NCBI GenBank assembly: GCA_000432735.1 | Contig: FR887816.1 | Coordinates: forward strand, 26,287 to 90,286 | Length of the DNA: 64,000 nt | From: Bacteroides sp. CAG:443 | GTDB lineage: Bacteria; Bacteroidota; Bacteroidia; Bacteroidales; Bacteroidaceae | Direction: 5' to 3' | Shown here: piece after piece, positions 52,278 through 61,590 of the stretch | Layout: each line of letters begins with the position of its first letter | Position numbering within the stretch: position 1 is the first letter of the stretch | Notes under the pieces: generated by a model | Told to the model about the DNA's origin: nothing | The model's input: only the letters and a program-made list of their open reading frames with translations | The model's database searches: none | Translations under genes and position numbers: made by a program

Positions 52278-52976
52278 TTAACTATTAAACAAATTCATGG
52301 TATGTACCGCCACCAGCGCTGCCGTTTCCGTACGCAGGCGTGATTTTCCCAGACTGATGGGCTGGAATCCCAACGATTCAGCCTTCTCCACTTCCTCACG
52401 ACTGAAATCTCCTTCGGGACCAATGAGCACAACAGCATCCTCACCCGGTTTCAGGACATCCTTCAACAAGGGCTTTTCACCCTCGTAACAGTGGGCGATG
52501 AACTTCTGCCCGCTGAAATCCCGCTGCATAAAACGTCCGAAATCTTCCATTTCGTTGACAATCGGTTTACGCGCCTTGAGCGACTGTTTTACCGCCGAAA
52601 CTACAATTTTTTCGATGCGTTCCGTCTTGATGACTTTCCGTTCCGAATACCGGCAATTCAGGAAGCTCAGCTCATCGAATCCTATCTCGGTAGCCTTTTC
52701 CACAAACCACTCGATACGGTCCATATTTTTCGTAGGAGCCATAGCCAGGTGCAGGTGTCCTTTCCAGAAAGGCTCCTGAGGAATAGTTTCCGTCACTTTC
52801 ACCTGACAGCGTTTTCCGCTGGCCGCACTGATAACTGCACGGTAGAAACATCCCTTCCCGTCGGTAAGCATCACTTCATCACCTACCGTCAGGCGCAATA
52901 CCCGCAGGCAATGTCCGACCTCTTCTTCAGGTAATTCCGGATTGACCGCTATGTCCGGAGTATAAAAAACATGCAT
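52278..52976 (-). CDS. rsmE: 16S rRNA (uracil(1498)-N(3))-methyltransferase
   Basis: RsmE methylates U1498 in the decoding region of 16S rRNA. The 232-aa SPOUT-fold protein has HLALAPTKNMDRIEWFVEKA-like HLAMAPTKNMDRIEWFVEKA, TEIGFDELSFLNCRYSER, AVVLIGPEGDFSREEVEKA and ISLGKSRLRTETAALVA, the knot region. It lies 13 bp after the bifunctional nuclease gene. Confidence 0.96.
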   Translation of the reverse strand: MHVFYTPDIAVNPELPEEEVGHCLRVLRLTVGDEVMLTDGKGCFYRAVISAASGKRCQVKVTETIPQEPFWKGHLHLAMAPTKNMDRIEWFVEKATEIGFDELSFLNCRYSERKVIKTERIEKIVVSAVKQSLKARKPIVNEMEDFGRFMQRDFSGQKFIAHCYEGEKPLLKDVLKPGEDAVVLIGPEGDFSREEVEKAESLGFQPISLGKSRLRTETAALVAVHTMNLFNS

Positions 52977-52989
52977 AAATCTCTACTAT

Positions 52990-53571
52990 TTATGGTTGAT
53001 TTGTATTCTTTTCTTTGCCCTCACGTTTTCTGATTTCATCGCGCAGCTGCGATGCGCGCTCGTAATCCTCCTGCTCCACTGCCTCTGCCATTGCTTTTTT
53101 CAGTGAATCCAGATCGATGGTATTGACAGAAACCGTATACGTTGACCCGTCAGGAGAGATGTTGCGCAACTGTTCCCTTTCCAGAATATCCTCGTAAACA
53201 TACAACGGGAATTTCTTTCTGAGAGCCAGAGAAATGACATCCGTAGTACGCGCGTCAACCTGAAATTCTGTTCCGTCTGCCCGCTGCACATACAAGTACG
53301 AGCTATAAATACCGTCTTTTACCTCGTAAATCAGGCCTTTGACGGGATTCAGCCCGCCCTCCTTCATCACAGCCAGCATCAAGTCGTGTGTAAAAGGCCG
53401 TGGAGGAGTATACGACATCAGGCCCATCTTGATAGCCTGTGCCTCCTGTTTTCCAATAATCAGGGCCAGTTTACGAAAATGTCCGCCAAGCTCTTCCAGC
53501 ACCAGTGCAAAAGCTTCCGAGGGTCTGAGCACGGCCGACATATCCAAAACTTTTATCTCTATCTCATTCAT
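52990..53571 (-). CDS. Bifunctional nuclease family protein with UVR motif
   Basis: The 193-aa protein has a DUF151 domain (residues ~1-135: LIIGKQEAQAIKMGLMSYT, PPRPFTHDLMLAVMKEGG, QVDARTTDVISLALR) and a C-terminal UVR motif (MAEAVEQEDYERASQLRDEI). Plant homologues show DNase/RNase activity; the bacterial role is not known. Its ATG overlaps the MFS stop codon (ATGA), so translational coupling is likely. Confidence 0.9.
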   Translation of the reverse strand: MNEIEIKVLDMSAVLRPSEAFALVLEELGGHFRKLALIIGKQEAQAIKMGLMSYTPPRPFTHDLMLAVMKEGGLNPVKGLIYEVKDGIYSSYLYVQRADGTEFQVDARTTDVISLALRKKFPLYVYEDILEREQLRNISPDGSTYTVSVNTIDLDSLKKAMAEAVEQEDYERASQLRDEIRKREGKEKNTNQP

Positions 53572-54845
53572 TTTTTAGGAACCTCATGTTTATATTTAAA
53601 TACAATGCTGAACAGAATGGCCACAATCAGCGCATAAGCCGCAAAGATAAACCACGCATGACTCCATCCGGCTACCTGTGGTTCGGTACTGCCGAAGTCG
53701 ACAAACTGATTTACCACCCACTGTGCACTCAAAGTTCCGATTGTAGCTCCCAGTCCGTTGGTCATTATGATAAACAATCCCTGCGCGCTGGAACGTACGG
53801 CTATGTCTGTTTCCTTGTCGACATACAGCGAACCCGACACATTGAAGAAGTCGAAAGCCACACCATACACAATCATGGAAAGAATAAACATCCACACTCC
53901 CGATCCCGGATTACCCAGTCCGAAGAGTCCGAAGCGCAATACCCATGCAATCATGGCAATCAGCATCACCTTCTTGATACCGAAACGTCCCAAGAAGAAC
54001 GGAATCAGCAAGATACAGCAGGTCTCACTTATCTGAGAAAGCGATATCAGCAGATTGGCATGCTGTACGCCAAAGGTATCGGCATATTCAGGAATCGACC
54101 CGAAACTGGTGATAAACGGATTGGCAAAGCCGTTGGTTATCTGTAAAGAAACACCCAGCAACATCGAGAAGATAAAGAAAATAGCCATCTTGCGCTGACG
54201 GAACAGCAAAAACGCCTTCAACCCCAAAGCTTCGACCAGCGATTTCTGCTGACCGCCTCCGCCACGGCTGACGGGACACTGAGGCAACGTATTGGCATAT
54301 ATCGCCAGAATGACTCCCCACGCAGCACAAGTAAAGAACTGCATGTAGTTATCCTGGAATTTCAGCAAGTCGACCAGCCACATGGAACAAATAAATCCGA
54401 TGGTTCCAAAGGTACGAATCGGAGGGAAAGCCTTGATGGTATCTAGTCTTGCCTTGTCGAGTGCCGTATACGCCACCGAGTTGGACAAAGCCAGTGTAGG
54501 CATGTAAAACGCCACGCTCATGGAATAAAACGCAAACAATATCGGAAACGACACCGTATCGCCTGCCGTCATTCCGTAATATCCGGCCCCTACCATAAAC
54601 AAGGCGGCGAGCAGATGACTCAGTCCCAGCAAGCGCTGCGCCGGAATCCAGCGGTCAGCAATAATACCCAGTATGGCCGGCATGAACAGCGAAACGATAC
54701 CCTGCATGGCATAAAATATTCCGATATGGCTTCCCAGACCAATTTTAGTCAGATAGGTACCCATAGACGTAAGATAAGCTCCCCACACAGCAAACTGCAG
54801 GAAGTTCATAATGATCAGTCGAATCTTGATATTCATAGTTTTCAT
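53568..54845 (-). CDS. MFS transporter, nucleoside:H+ symporter-like (NupG/XapB type)
   Basis: The 425-aa protein has 12 predicted membrane helices with the NupG-family start IRLIIMNFLQFAVWGAYLTS and GTYLTKIGLGSHIGIFYAMQ, a central loop near residues 195-210, and a C-terminal hydrophilic tail. NupG proteins import nucleosides with protons. The likely substrate is nucleosides, inferred from family only. An ATG two codons later is an equal alternative. It is the first gene of a seven-gene operon running to yjbQ. Confidence 0.88.
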   Translation of the reverse strand: MKTMNIKIRLIIMNFLQFAVWGAYLTSMGTYLTKIGLGSHIGIFYAMQGIVSLFMPAILGIIADRWIPAQRLLGLSHLLAALFMVGAGYYGMTAGDTVSFPILFAFYSMSVAFYMPTLALSNSVAYTALDKARLDTIKAFPPIRTFGTIGFICSMWLVDLLKFQDNYMQFFTCAAWGVILAIYANTLPQCPVSRGGGGQQKSLVEALGLKAFLLFRQRKMAIFFIFSMLLGVSLQITNGFANPFITSFGSIPEYADTFGVQHANLLISLSQISETCCILLIPFFLGRFGIKKVMLIAMIAWVLRFGLFGLGNPGSGVWMFILSMIVYGVAFDFFNVSGSLYVDKETDIAVRSSAQGLFIIMTNGLGATIGTLSAQWVVNQFVDFGSTEPQVAGWSHAWFIFAAYALIVAILFSIVFKYKHEVPKK

Positions 54846-54893
54846 ATATTAGTTGCACACAAAGGGTTTCCACACCCTCCATCAAAAATCAAA

Positions 54894-54923
54894 CAAATAT
54901 AAGAAAAGAAACGAAAAGCCAAA
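54894..54923 (-). promoter_or_regulatory. Promoter of the MFS-to-yjbQ operon
   Basis: On the minus strand a -33 TTTG (54923-54920) and TATATTTG (54901-54894) are separated by 18 bp, a near-consensus promoter about 49 bp upstream of the MFS ATG. The rest of the 54846-55281 gap holds the repeat array and an imperfect GCCC/GGGC hairpin near 55043-55070. Confidence 0.8.
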
Positions 54924-55084
54924 AACATTTTTCCGCAGATTTTACCTTTGCCCGTTTCGGAGAAGCAGCTACAAGCCTTACAGACACATAGTCCGAAGTT
55001 ATTTTAGCCATACCAAGATTTCAGGACAAATTCAAAAAAACAAGCCCTTGTCACAGATAAGACACGGGCAGGTTTCCCGATGTT

Positions 55085-55136
55085 TTTGTACAAAAAACAA
55101 TAAAGTTTGTACAAAATCAAAAAAGATTTGTACAAA
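55085..55136. repeat. Three TTTGTACAAA palindromes in 21-bp phase
   Basis: TTTGTACAAA occurs at 55085, 55106 and 55127, exactly 21 bp (two helical turns) apart. The intervening bases are mostly A with C/G (AAACAATAAAG, ATCAAAAAAGA). The same motif and phase occur twice at 34604-34634. It lies between the double ABC ATPase gene and the MFS operon promoter. Confidence 0.85.
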
Positions 55137-55281
55137 AAACGAGCAGAATATCTTCGAAAAATTTGAGAAAAACAACTGATTTTGCCAAACAGATGCAGAG
55201 AGTTGCAGACGGACAATAGCCTACGCCCTTCCCTACGGCTCTTTCATTTGTCCGGAAGTGAAGGGCGTATAAAATTTTTCC

Positions 55282-56733
55282 TTAATGATTTCGTACCAGA
55301 TACAGACTATGGTCGATACATGCCGGAAGCTCTTCCTTATAGTGCGTGACCATAATCAAGGTCTTGTCCTTACGCTTGCAGAAAGCCTCGATGACATCCT
55401 TCACCAGACGGCGGTTGTGCATATCCAGTCCGTGCAACGGTTCGTCCAGAATAAGCAGTTCCGGATCTTTCACAAATGCTCTTGCAAGCAGCACCATGCG
55501 CTGTTCACCGCTGGAAAGTTGCAGGAAATTCCGGTCCTTCAAATCCTTGATACCGAAAATATCCATCCACCATTCGCATACGGCACGGTCTTCATCGTGT
55601 GTTTTCTTGTACAGCCCGATAGAATCGTGCAGGCCGCTTGCCACAATATCGATGGCAGGCAGGTTCTTCAGATAGGCACGATGCATCTCAGGACTTACGT
55701 ACCCGATATGTTTTTTGATTTCCCAGATACTTTCTCCACTGCCTCGTTTGCGACCGAACAGCGATATATCGCAGGCATAGCTTTGCGGGTTGTCGGCACA
55801 GACCAAACTGAGCAGGGTCGACTTTCCGGCACCGTTATCGCCGCTCAGCGCCCATTTTTCACCGCAAAGTACCGTCCAGTCGAGGTCTTTCAAGATGGTA
55901 CGTTCCCCATAACGGATGCTCACCTTATTCAAGTCGACGATGTGTTCGGCATGATACAGGTTATCGGCATAAGGCAAATCGAGGATACGCTGATATTTTT
56001 CTTCAGGCAGTACATGAGCCGGCACCGTTTCGCGTACCGACAGATACTCTTGAAGTGTCATCTTTTTCCCGCAGGTACGGTCGGCCACCGGAATGACATG
56101 GGTGATAAACGTCGGGATGTCGTCTGTTTTCGACAAGACCAATATGACCTGTAAAGGCGTTACTTCCGTCAGTTTACGCAACAAGGTATGGAGTAGATCG
56201 CGTGTCTTGGCATCGAGTCCGATAAACGGATTATCCATAATCAGCACACGCGGATTGGTCAGCAGCGTTTTGGTAAGCTGGAACTTGCGCAGCTCGCCAC
56301 TGGACAAAAGGATGATGTGCTTGTCGAGCATGGCTTCTACCCCAAACAAATCGTACAACACTTTCCGAAGCTCTTCATTCTTGCACGCAGGCAACAGGTC
56401 GCGTACTACGGGAGTATCGTCCAGATCCTGCGAATTCCAGCGCTGCTGGTAGTAATATGTCCCGTCGGCATCGCCATACGAATCGCGGAAAGTGATATAC
56501 TTGATATTATCGCAGGCCAGCTTCGATTCCGAAGGAGAGAAATCGTATTCCACTTCGTTCATCAACAGCGGATAGCGTCCGATAATCGTATCGACCAGCA
56601 AACTCTTGCCAGCTCCATTTGCTCCAACAATAGCCACATGCTCTCCTTTGGCTATTTGCAGGTTGATCGGTTCTTTCAACCGATACAAAGGGTGTCTGGT
56701 CACCCCGTCTTTAATTGTAATGATATTTTGCAT
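55282..56733 (-). CDS. ABC protein with two ATPase domains (ModF/PhrA-like)
   Basis: The 483-aa protein has two nucleotide-binding domains and no membrane helices. Domain 1 has Walker A GANGAGKSL, the signature LLSSGELRKFQL and VLIMDNPFIGLD. Domain 2 has SGDNGAGKSTLL, QLSSGEQRMVLLARAF and LLILDEPLHGLD. The layout resembles ModF/PhrA-type double ATPases, for which no permease is needed or known. The lack of the long linker argues against ABC-F translation factors. It is 9 bp after the pullulanase gene, the last gene of that operon. Confidence 0.85.
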   Translation of the reverse strand: MQNIITIKDGVTRHPLYRLKEPINLQIAKGEHVAIVGANGAGKSLLVDTIIGRYPLLMNEVEYDFSPSESKLACDNIKYITFRDSYGDADGTYYYQQRWNSQDLDDTPVVRDLLPACKNEELRKVLYDLFGVEAMLDKHIILLSSGELRKFQLTKTLLTNPRVLIMDNPFIGLDAKTRDLLHTLLRKLTEVTPLQVILVLSKTDDIPTFITHVIPVADRTCGKKMTLQEYLSVRETVPAHVLPEEKYQRILDLPYADNLYHAEHIVDLNKVSIRYGERTILKDLDWTVLCGEKWALSGDNGAGKSTLLSLVCADNPQSYACDISLFGRKRGSGESIWEIKKHIGYVSPEMHRAYLKNLPAIDIVASGLHDSIGLYKKTHDEDRAVCEWWMDIFGIKDLKDRNFLQLSSGEQRMVLLARAFVKDPELLILDEPLHGLDMHNRRLVKDVIEAFCKRKDKTLIMVTHYKEELPACIDHSLYLVRNH

Positions 56734-56742
56734 TGTCGTATA

Positions 56743-58743
56743 TTACTGATGGATAATCATTGCCGAACGCGGGCTGACCGTAATCTGGTTTCCGGTAATG
56801 ATTCCCAGTCCCAGCACCAGATCAATCTTCCCGTCGCGGCATGCTATCCAATATTTACCTTCAGGAATGTTAACTTTTATCGGTTCGGTACGTGCATTCA
56901 GCACCACTATCGTATTCAGCCACTTATCTCCACAAGGACTTCCCTTGATGCGGAAGGCCACGACATTGGTTGCCGGCACATAAATAAACTCAAGATGTTT
57001 ACGGATCAGTTCGGGATCGCCCATACGGAAAGCCGGATGTGCCTTACGCATGCTGATCAGTCCCCTGACATAATCGAACACTTCACGGTACGTCGTCTTG
57101 TTCCGCCAGTCGATGGCATTGACATTGTCCGGCTGATTGTAGGAATTGGCAACCCCTTTCTTGTCGCGTAAGATTTCGTCGCCGGCAAAAATGAAAGGAA
57201 CACCCTGCGAAGTCAACACAGCCGTTTCGGTCAGTTTCTGCAACGCCTTCAGTTCCGGAATGGAAGCCCCGGGGAGTGTCGCCTTCAACCGGTCGGTCAG
57301 GCACAAATCATCGTGACAACTGGCATAACTGATGAACTGAGATGGAGTATTTGCCCATATCTTGGGTACACGACGTACCGAATCGTTATTAATCTGCGGA
57401 TGAGCAATTCCCCCCACAATACCGAACTTCACTCCGATTTCGTGGGCCGGACGTCCGATGATGAAGGCACCTTTATCGTCGTTCCCGAACGGTCCGCGCA
57501 GACTGTCGCGGAACTCATCGCTGAAAGCTGCAATGCCCGGCATCTGATAGACATTGTTTTTCATGGCAAGTTCGGCTTCAGGCAACTTTGGAGCCTTCGC
57601 CGCCCAGCCTTCTCCATATATAAAAATGGTAGGATCTATTGCATCGAGCGCCTTGCGGATTTCCTTCATGGTCACGATATCGTGTATTCCCATCAGGTCG
57701 AAGCGGAAACCGTCTACATGATATTCGCGTGCCCAGTAGCACACCGATTCTATCATAAACTTCCGCATCATGGCACGTTCACTCGCTGTTTCGTTGCCAC
57801 ATCCGGAGGCATCGGCAAACTTACCGTCCTCTTCGTGGCGGTAAAAATAGCCCGGCACGGTCCGTTCGAAGTTGCTTCCCCGCGTCAAGGCGGTATGATT
57901 ATACACCACATCCATAATCACCCGGATGCCTGCCCGGTGTAACGCCATTACCATCTGTTTAAACTCGCGGATGCGTACATCGGGTTTATACGGGTCGGTG
58001 GAATACGAACCTTCGGGCACATTATAGTTCTTCGGATCATACCCCCAGTTGTACTGGGGCTTGTTGAGCTTGGTTTCATCAATCGACGAGAAATCGAACG
58101 AAGGCAACAAGTGCACATGCGTCACTCCCAGTTCCTTCAGATGGTCGATTCCTGTCTTTTCTCCCAAATACGTATGCGTACTGTCTTCCGTCAGCGCCAG
58201 AAACTTTCCACGATTCTTAATTCCTGATATCGTATCGGCTGAAAAGTCACGATGGTGCATCTCGTAAATAATGATATCGGAAAAGCTCTTCAACGGCGGG
58301 CGGGTATCTTTCTCCCACCCCTGCGGATCGGTTTCCTTCATGTCGACAATGGCGGCACGATCACCGTTCACTCCCACAGCCTTTGCCATGACTCCGGGAG
58401 TATCTCCCTGCCATACATCGTCTATCTTCACATTGAATGTATAAAAACGTCCCTTCAGGTCACCGTTCACCACAGCCTGCCACATACCGTCGGAGGCCCG
58501 TTCCATACCAATCATCCGGTAGGCAGCTCCTCCTTTACCTTGTTCATAAAGCAAGACACGCACTTCCTGAGCCGTAGGCGCCCACAGCGAGAAACGAGTT
58601 TCTGCCTTGGAATAGATCATTTCCTCCCATTTCCCCTCATATACGGGGTAGTCGTCGTAAGAATCGTATGAACTTCGCTGGATAGGATTGCAGCCCACTG
58701 TCGTTGCAACGGTCAACATAGCTAAAAGGTGTTTTACATTCAT
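56743..58743 (-). CDS. pulA: Type I pullulanase, probable lipoprotein
   Basis: Pullulanase cleaves alpha-1,6 links in pullulan, glycogen and starch fragments. The 666-aa protein has a short leader with a possible lipobox (TTVGC), a CBM48-like domain (FSLWAPTAQEVRVLLYEQG, residues ~50-140) and a GH13 barrel with the pullulanase mark YNWGYDPKNYNVPEGSYS. The nucleophile Asp lies in GFRFDLMGIHD, the acid Glu in FIYGEGWA, and the third Asp in SCHDDLCLTDR. A C-terminal beta domain follows. It lies between ruvC (7 bp) and the double ABC ATPase gene (9 bp). Confidence 0.94.
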   Translation of the reverse strand: MNVKHLLAMLTVATTVGCNPIQRSSYDSYDDYPVYEGKWEEMIYSKAETRFSLWAPTAQEVRVLLYEQGKGGAAYRMIGMERASDGMWQAVVNGDLKGRFYTFNVKIDDVWQGDTPGVMAKAVGVNGDRAAIVDMKETDPQGWEKDTRPPLKSFSDIIIYEMHHRDFSADTISGIKNRGKFLALTEDSTHTYLGEKTGIDHLKELGVTHVHLLPSFDFSSIDETKLNKPQYNWGYDPKNYNVPEGSYSTDPYKPDVRIREFKQMVMALHRAGIRVIMDVVYNHTALTRGSNFERTVPGYFYRHEEDGKFADASGCGNETASERAMMRKFMIESVCYWAREYHVDGFRFDLMGIHDIVTMKEIRKALDAIDPTIFIYGEGWAAKAPKLPEAELAMKNNVYQMPGIAAFSDEFRDSLRGPFGNDDKGAFIIGRPAHEIGVKFGIVGGIAHPQINNDSVRRVPKIWANTPSQFISYASCHDDLCLTDRLKATLPGASIPELKALQKLTETAVLTSQGVPFIFAGDEILRDKKGVANSYNQPDNVNAIDWRNKTTYREVFDYVRGLISMRKAHPAFRMGDPELIRKHLEFIYVPATNVVAFRIKGSPCGDKWLNTIVVLNARTEPIKVNIPEGKYWIACRDGKIDLVLGLGIITGNQITVSPRSAMIIHQ

Positions 58744-58750
58744 GGTTCTA

Positions 58751-59320
58751 TTATTTTTTCACTTTATCGGGATTTTTCTGTATATAGTCTTTCCAACTGG
58801 AATAAGCTTTGGGCATAGACGGCCGCCCCATTTGCAGGTAGTGACAGTACGCAGCTCCCAGCGCATCGGTAGCATCCATGAAAGGCCCCATCTCCGACTC
58901 GGGAATGTGCAGCATGCGTTTCAACATATCTGCAACCTGTTCCTTGCTGGCCTGCCCGTTCCCGGTTATAGCCATCTTTATCTTCAACGGAGCATACTCT
59001 GTAACGGGAATATCTCTGCACAGTGCAGCTACAATGGCTACGCCTTGAGCCCGCCCTAACTTCAGCATCGACTGAACGTTTTTTCCAAAGAACGGAGCTT
59101 CGATAGCCAGTTCATCGGGCAGATAAGAAGAGATAACTCCCTGTACGCGCTCGTAGATGTGTTTCAGTTTCAGGTAAGGATCGCTACATTTTCTCAGATC
59201 AATGACCCCTAGCGTCATCACCTGCGGCTTCACTCCTGTCACCTTCAGTACTCCATATCCCATGATGTTTGTACCGGGGTCTATGCCTAAAATAATTTTT
59301 TCCTTTACGGGTTGTATCAC
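58751..59320 (-). CDS. ruvC: Crossover junction endodeoxyribonuclease RuvC
   Basis: RuvC resolves Holliday junctions as a dimer with RuvAB. The 189-aa protein has the catalytic acids in ILGIDPGTNIMGYGV, ELAIEAPFFGKNVQS and FMDATDALGAAYCHY. Its ATG overlaps the DUF4286 stop by four bases, so coupling is likely. The C-terminus has an extra charged tail compared with E. coli. Confidence 0.96.
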   Translation of the reverse strand: MIQPVKEKIILGIDPGTNIMGYGVLKVTGVKPQVMTLGVIDLRKCSDPYLKLKHIYERVQGVISSYLPDELAIEAPFFGKNVQSMLKLGRAQGVAIVAALCRDIPVTEYAPLKIKMAITGNGQASKEQVADMLKRMLHIPESEMGPFMDATDALGAAYCHYLQMGRPSMPKAYSSWKDYIQKNPDKVKK

Positions 59321-59622
59321 CTGATTACCTCCATTAATGTAGGGAAACCTACTATTTTATCCTTGAACACTTTCATCATTTCTTCATTCAGATGCATTCC
59401 CTGTTTGGTATGCCAGTGATGAAGGGCGGCACTGTCTTCTACCTCCCATTGCAATGAAAAGCATTCGCTGTCTTGTTCCTTATGGCTCAGGATGCGCAAA
59501 ATGCGGGGATTGCGCAGTTCGCCCGATTTTTCTACCTCGGGAATATAGTATTCATTCAACCAAATGACGAAGTTTCTCGCATCGTTTATCTCTACATGAA
59601 AAGTTGTATTATAAATCAACAT
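59317..59622 (-). CDS. DUF4286 family protein
   Basis: From the ATG at 59622 the protein has 101 aa (MLIYNTTFHVEINDARNFV). A longer frame to 59655 lacks support. It contains a ferredoxin-like fold with RILRILSHKEQDSECFSLQW and HWHTKQGMHLNEEMMKVFKD, the form of DUF4286 proteins of Bacteroidota. The role is unknown. It is the first gene of the DUF4286-ruvC-pulA-ABC operon. A TAACTTTG box on the minus strand (59660-59653) is a possible promoter. Confidence 0.85.
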   Translation of the reverse strand: MLIYNTTFHVEINDARNFVIWLNEYYIPEVEKSGELRNPRILRILSHKEQDSECFSLQWEVEDSAALHHWHTKQGMHLNEEMMKVFKDKIVGFPTLMEVIR

Positions 59623-59735
59623 AGATAATATAATTAATGGTGTTTTTGTCGGCAAAGTTAGTAATTCTCACTTATTATCGTTCCCGCCGAGGAAAATAAT
59701 TCAACGATTATATCGGTTGTTCGGACAACTTTTAT

Positions 59736-59743
59736 TACTTTTG
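59736..59743 (+). promoter_or_regulatory. Promoter -7 box of the acyl-CoA synthetase gene
   Basis: TACTTTTG matches TAnnTTTG, 33 bp before the ATG at 59776. A TTGT at 59717-59720 could be the -33 element. It supports the ATG at 59776 over the GTG at 59761. Confidence 0.65.
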
Positions 59744-59775
59744 CGCACATTAACACGATAGTGTGCAATGAAACA

Positions 59776-61440
59776 ATGGAAACAACGAACTCTTTAATAC
59801 AGCTCATAGAGGAAAGCATCCGCAAAAACTGGAATCTGGATGCAATGACAGACTACAAAGGAGCTACTCTACAATATAAGGATGTAGCACGCAAGATAGA
59901 GAAAATGCATATTCTGCTGGAACATGCAGGCATAAAGAAAGGAGATAAAATCGCACTCTGCGGCAGAAACAGTGCCAACTGGACTGCTACATTCCTTGGA
60001 GTAATCACCTACGGAGCGGTGGCTGTACCTATCCTTCACGAATTTAAAGCAGACAATGTACATAATATTGTAAACCATTCGGAGGCCCGCATGCTGTTTG
60101 TAGGCGATCAGGTATGGGAGAACTTCAACGAAGCGGCCATGCCTCACCTGGAAGGTATCATCGAACTGAAGAACTTCGATCTGGTGGTTTCACGCTCGGA
60201 ACAGTTGACTTATGCCCGCGAGCACCTGAACGAAGAGTTCGGGAAACGCTATCCGTGCCGCTTCCGTGCAGAAAACGTATCTTACCGACGCGAAGAACTG
60301 GAAGAACTGGCCGTCATCAATTATACTTCGGGAACGACAGGATATTCCAAAGGAGTTATGCTTCCTTACCGGAGCATTATATCAAACATCGAACATATTC
60401 ATAAGAAAGTAGGTCTGCATCCGGGCGACAACGTGGTATCAATGCTGCCTCTGGGGCATATCTTCGGTCTTGTGTTCGACTTCCTGTACGGTGTTACGGC
60501 AGGTGCACACTTATGGTTCCTTACCCGTATGCCGTCGCCAAAGATTATTGCCGAATCGTTTGCAGAGATACGTCCGCGTGTCATTGCCTGCGTGCCACTA
60601 ATCGTAGAAAAGATATTCAAGAAAAACATCTTGCCGAAAGTAGACAACAAACTGGGCAAGCTGTTACTGAACCTGCCTATAATCAGCGACAAGATTAAGG
60701 AACAAATACGTACACATGCCATGGAAGTATTTGGAAGTAACTTCATCGAGATTGTCATTGGCGGTGCTCCTTTCAATCCGGAAGTGGAAGCCTTCTTGCG
60801 GAAAATCAATTTCCCTTATACCATTGCCTATGGTATGACGGAAGCTGCCCCGCTTATTTGCCACAGCCGCTGGGACGAGATATTATATACTTCCTGCGGA
60901 AAGACGGTGTCGAATATGGAAACGAAAGTGCTTTCCCCCGATCCGGAACGTATTCCGGGCGAGCTGGTATGCCGAGGTATGAATGTCATGCTGGGATATT
61001 ACAAGAACGAAGAGGCTACGGCACAGGCTATCGACCGTGATGGATGGTTGCATACGGGCGACATGGCGATCAAGGATGCCGACGGTAACATCTTCATAAA
61101 AGGACGCTGCAAGAATATGCTGCTGACTGCTTCGGGACAAAATATCTATCCGGAAGAGATAGAGGCCCGCTTGAACAATATGCCTTTCGTAAACGAATCA
61201 CTGGTTCTTCTATCTGGCGATAAGCTGATTGCGCTGGTTTATCCGGACAACGAAGAGGCCTTTTCTCAGGGCATGGACAAGAAAGCTCTGGAAGCTGCCA
61301 TAGAGACCAATCGTACAGAACTTAACAAGATGCTTCCGGCTTACTCGCAAATTACACGCATCAAGCTGTATCCTGAAGAATTTGAGAAGACTGCCAAAAA
61401 GAGTATCAAGCGTTTCCTTTATCAGGACATCAAGGAATAA
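59776..61440 (+). CDS. Long-chain fatty-acid-CoA ligase (AMP-binding enzyme)
   Basis: This enzyme activates fatty acids as acyl-AMP and then acyl-CoA. From the ATG at 59776 the protein has 554 aa. It has the AMP-binding motif INYTSGTTGYSKGVMLPYRS, PLGHIFGLVFDFLYG, YGMTEAAPLICHS, the hinge GWLHTGDMAIKDADGN, and the C-terminal region FIKGRCKNMLLTASGQNIYP, with the late catalytic Lys (near FEKTAKKSIKRFL). The exact chain-length preference is unknown. It is a single-gene unit with a strong terminator hairpin. Confidence 0.92.
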   Translation: METTNSLIQLIEESIRKNWNLDAMTDYKGATLQYKDVARKIEKMHILLEHAGIKKGDKIALCGRNSANWTATFLGVITYGAVAVPILHEFKADNVHNIVNHSEARMLFVGDQVWENFNEAAMPHLEGIIELKNFDLVVSRSEQLTYAREHLNEEFGKRYPCRFRAENVSYRREELEELAVINYTSGTTGYSKGVMLPYRSIISNIEHIHKKVGLHPGDNVVSMLPLGHIFGLVFDFLYGVTAGAHLWFLTRMPSPKIIAESFAEIRPRVIACVPLIVEKIFKKNILPKVDNKLGKLLLNLPIISDKIKEQIRTHAMEVFGSNFIEIVIGGAPFNPEVEAFLRKINFPYTIAYGMTEAAPLICHSRWDEILYTSCGKTVSNMETKVLSPDPERIPGELVCRGMNVMLGYYKNEEATAQAIDRDGWLHTGDMAIKDADGNIFIKGRCKNMLLTASGQNIYPEEIEARLNNMPFVNESLVLLSGDKLIALVYPDNEEAFSQGMDKKALEAAIETNRTELNKMLPAYSQITRIKLYPEEFEKTAKKSIKRFLYQDIKE

Positions 61441-61446
61441 TCATTC

Positions 61447-61506
61447 AAACGTGCCGACGTTTCAAGCAAAATCCGGGCGGATTTAATCGAAAACGTCGGC
61501 ACGTTT
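61447..61506 (+). terminator. Terminator after the acyl-CoA synthetase gene
   Basis: AAACGTGCCGACGTTT (61447-61462) pairs exactly with AAACGTCGGCACGTTT (61491-61506), enclosing a second small hairpin (AAATCC..GGATTT), then TTTCTTT. The outer stem is shared with 37742-37782. Confidence 0.85.
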
Positions 61507-61553
61507 TTCTTTACTTTCACCGGTTCTTTTCCCCATCTGTGATTTCTTTTTCT

Positions 61554-61561
61554 TACCTTTG
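61554..61561 (+). promoter_or_regulatory. Promoter -7 box of the AddA-like gene
   Basis: TACCTTTG matches TAnnTTTG, 29 bp upstream of the ATG at 61591. Confidence 0.6.
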
Positions 61562-61590
61562 TTTTTACGAACTGGAAACAATGTAAGAAA

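Noticed and set aside
55085..55136. CRISPR array suspected from regularly spaced repeats
   Set aside because: The repeat is a 10-bp palindrome with 11-bp A-rich gaps, far too short for repeats and spacers, and there are no cas genes.
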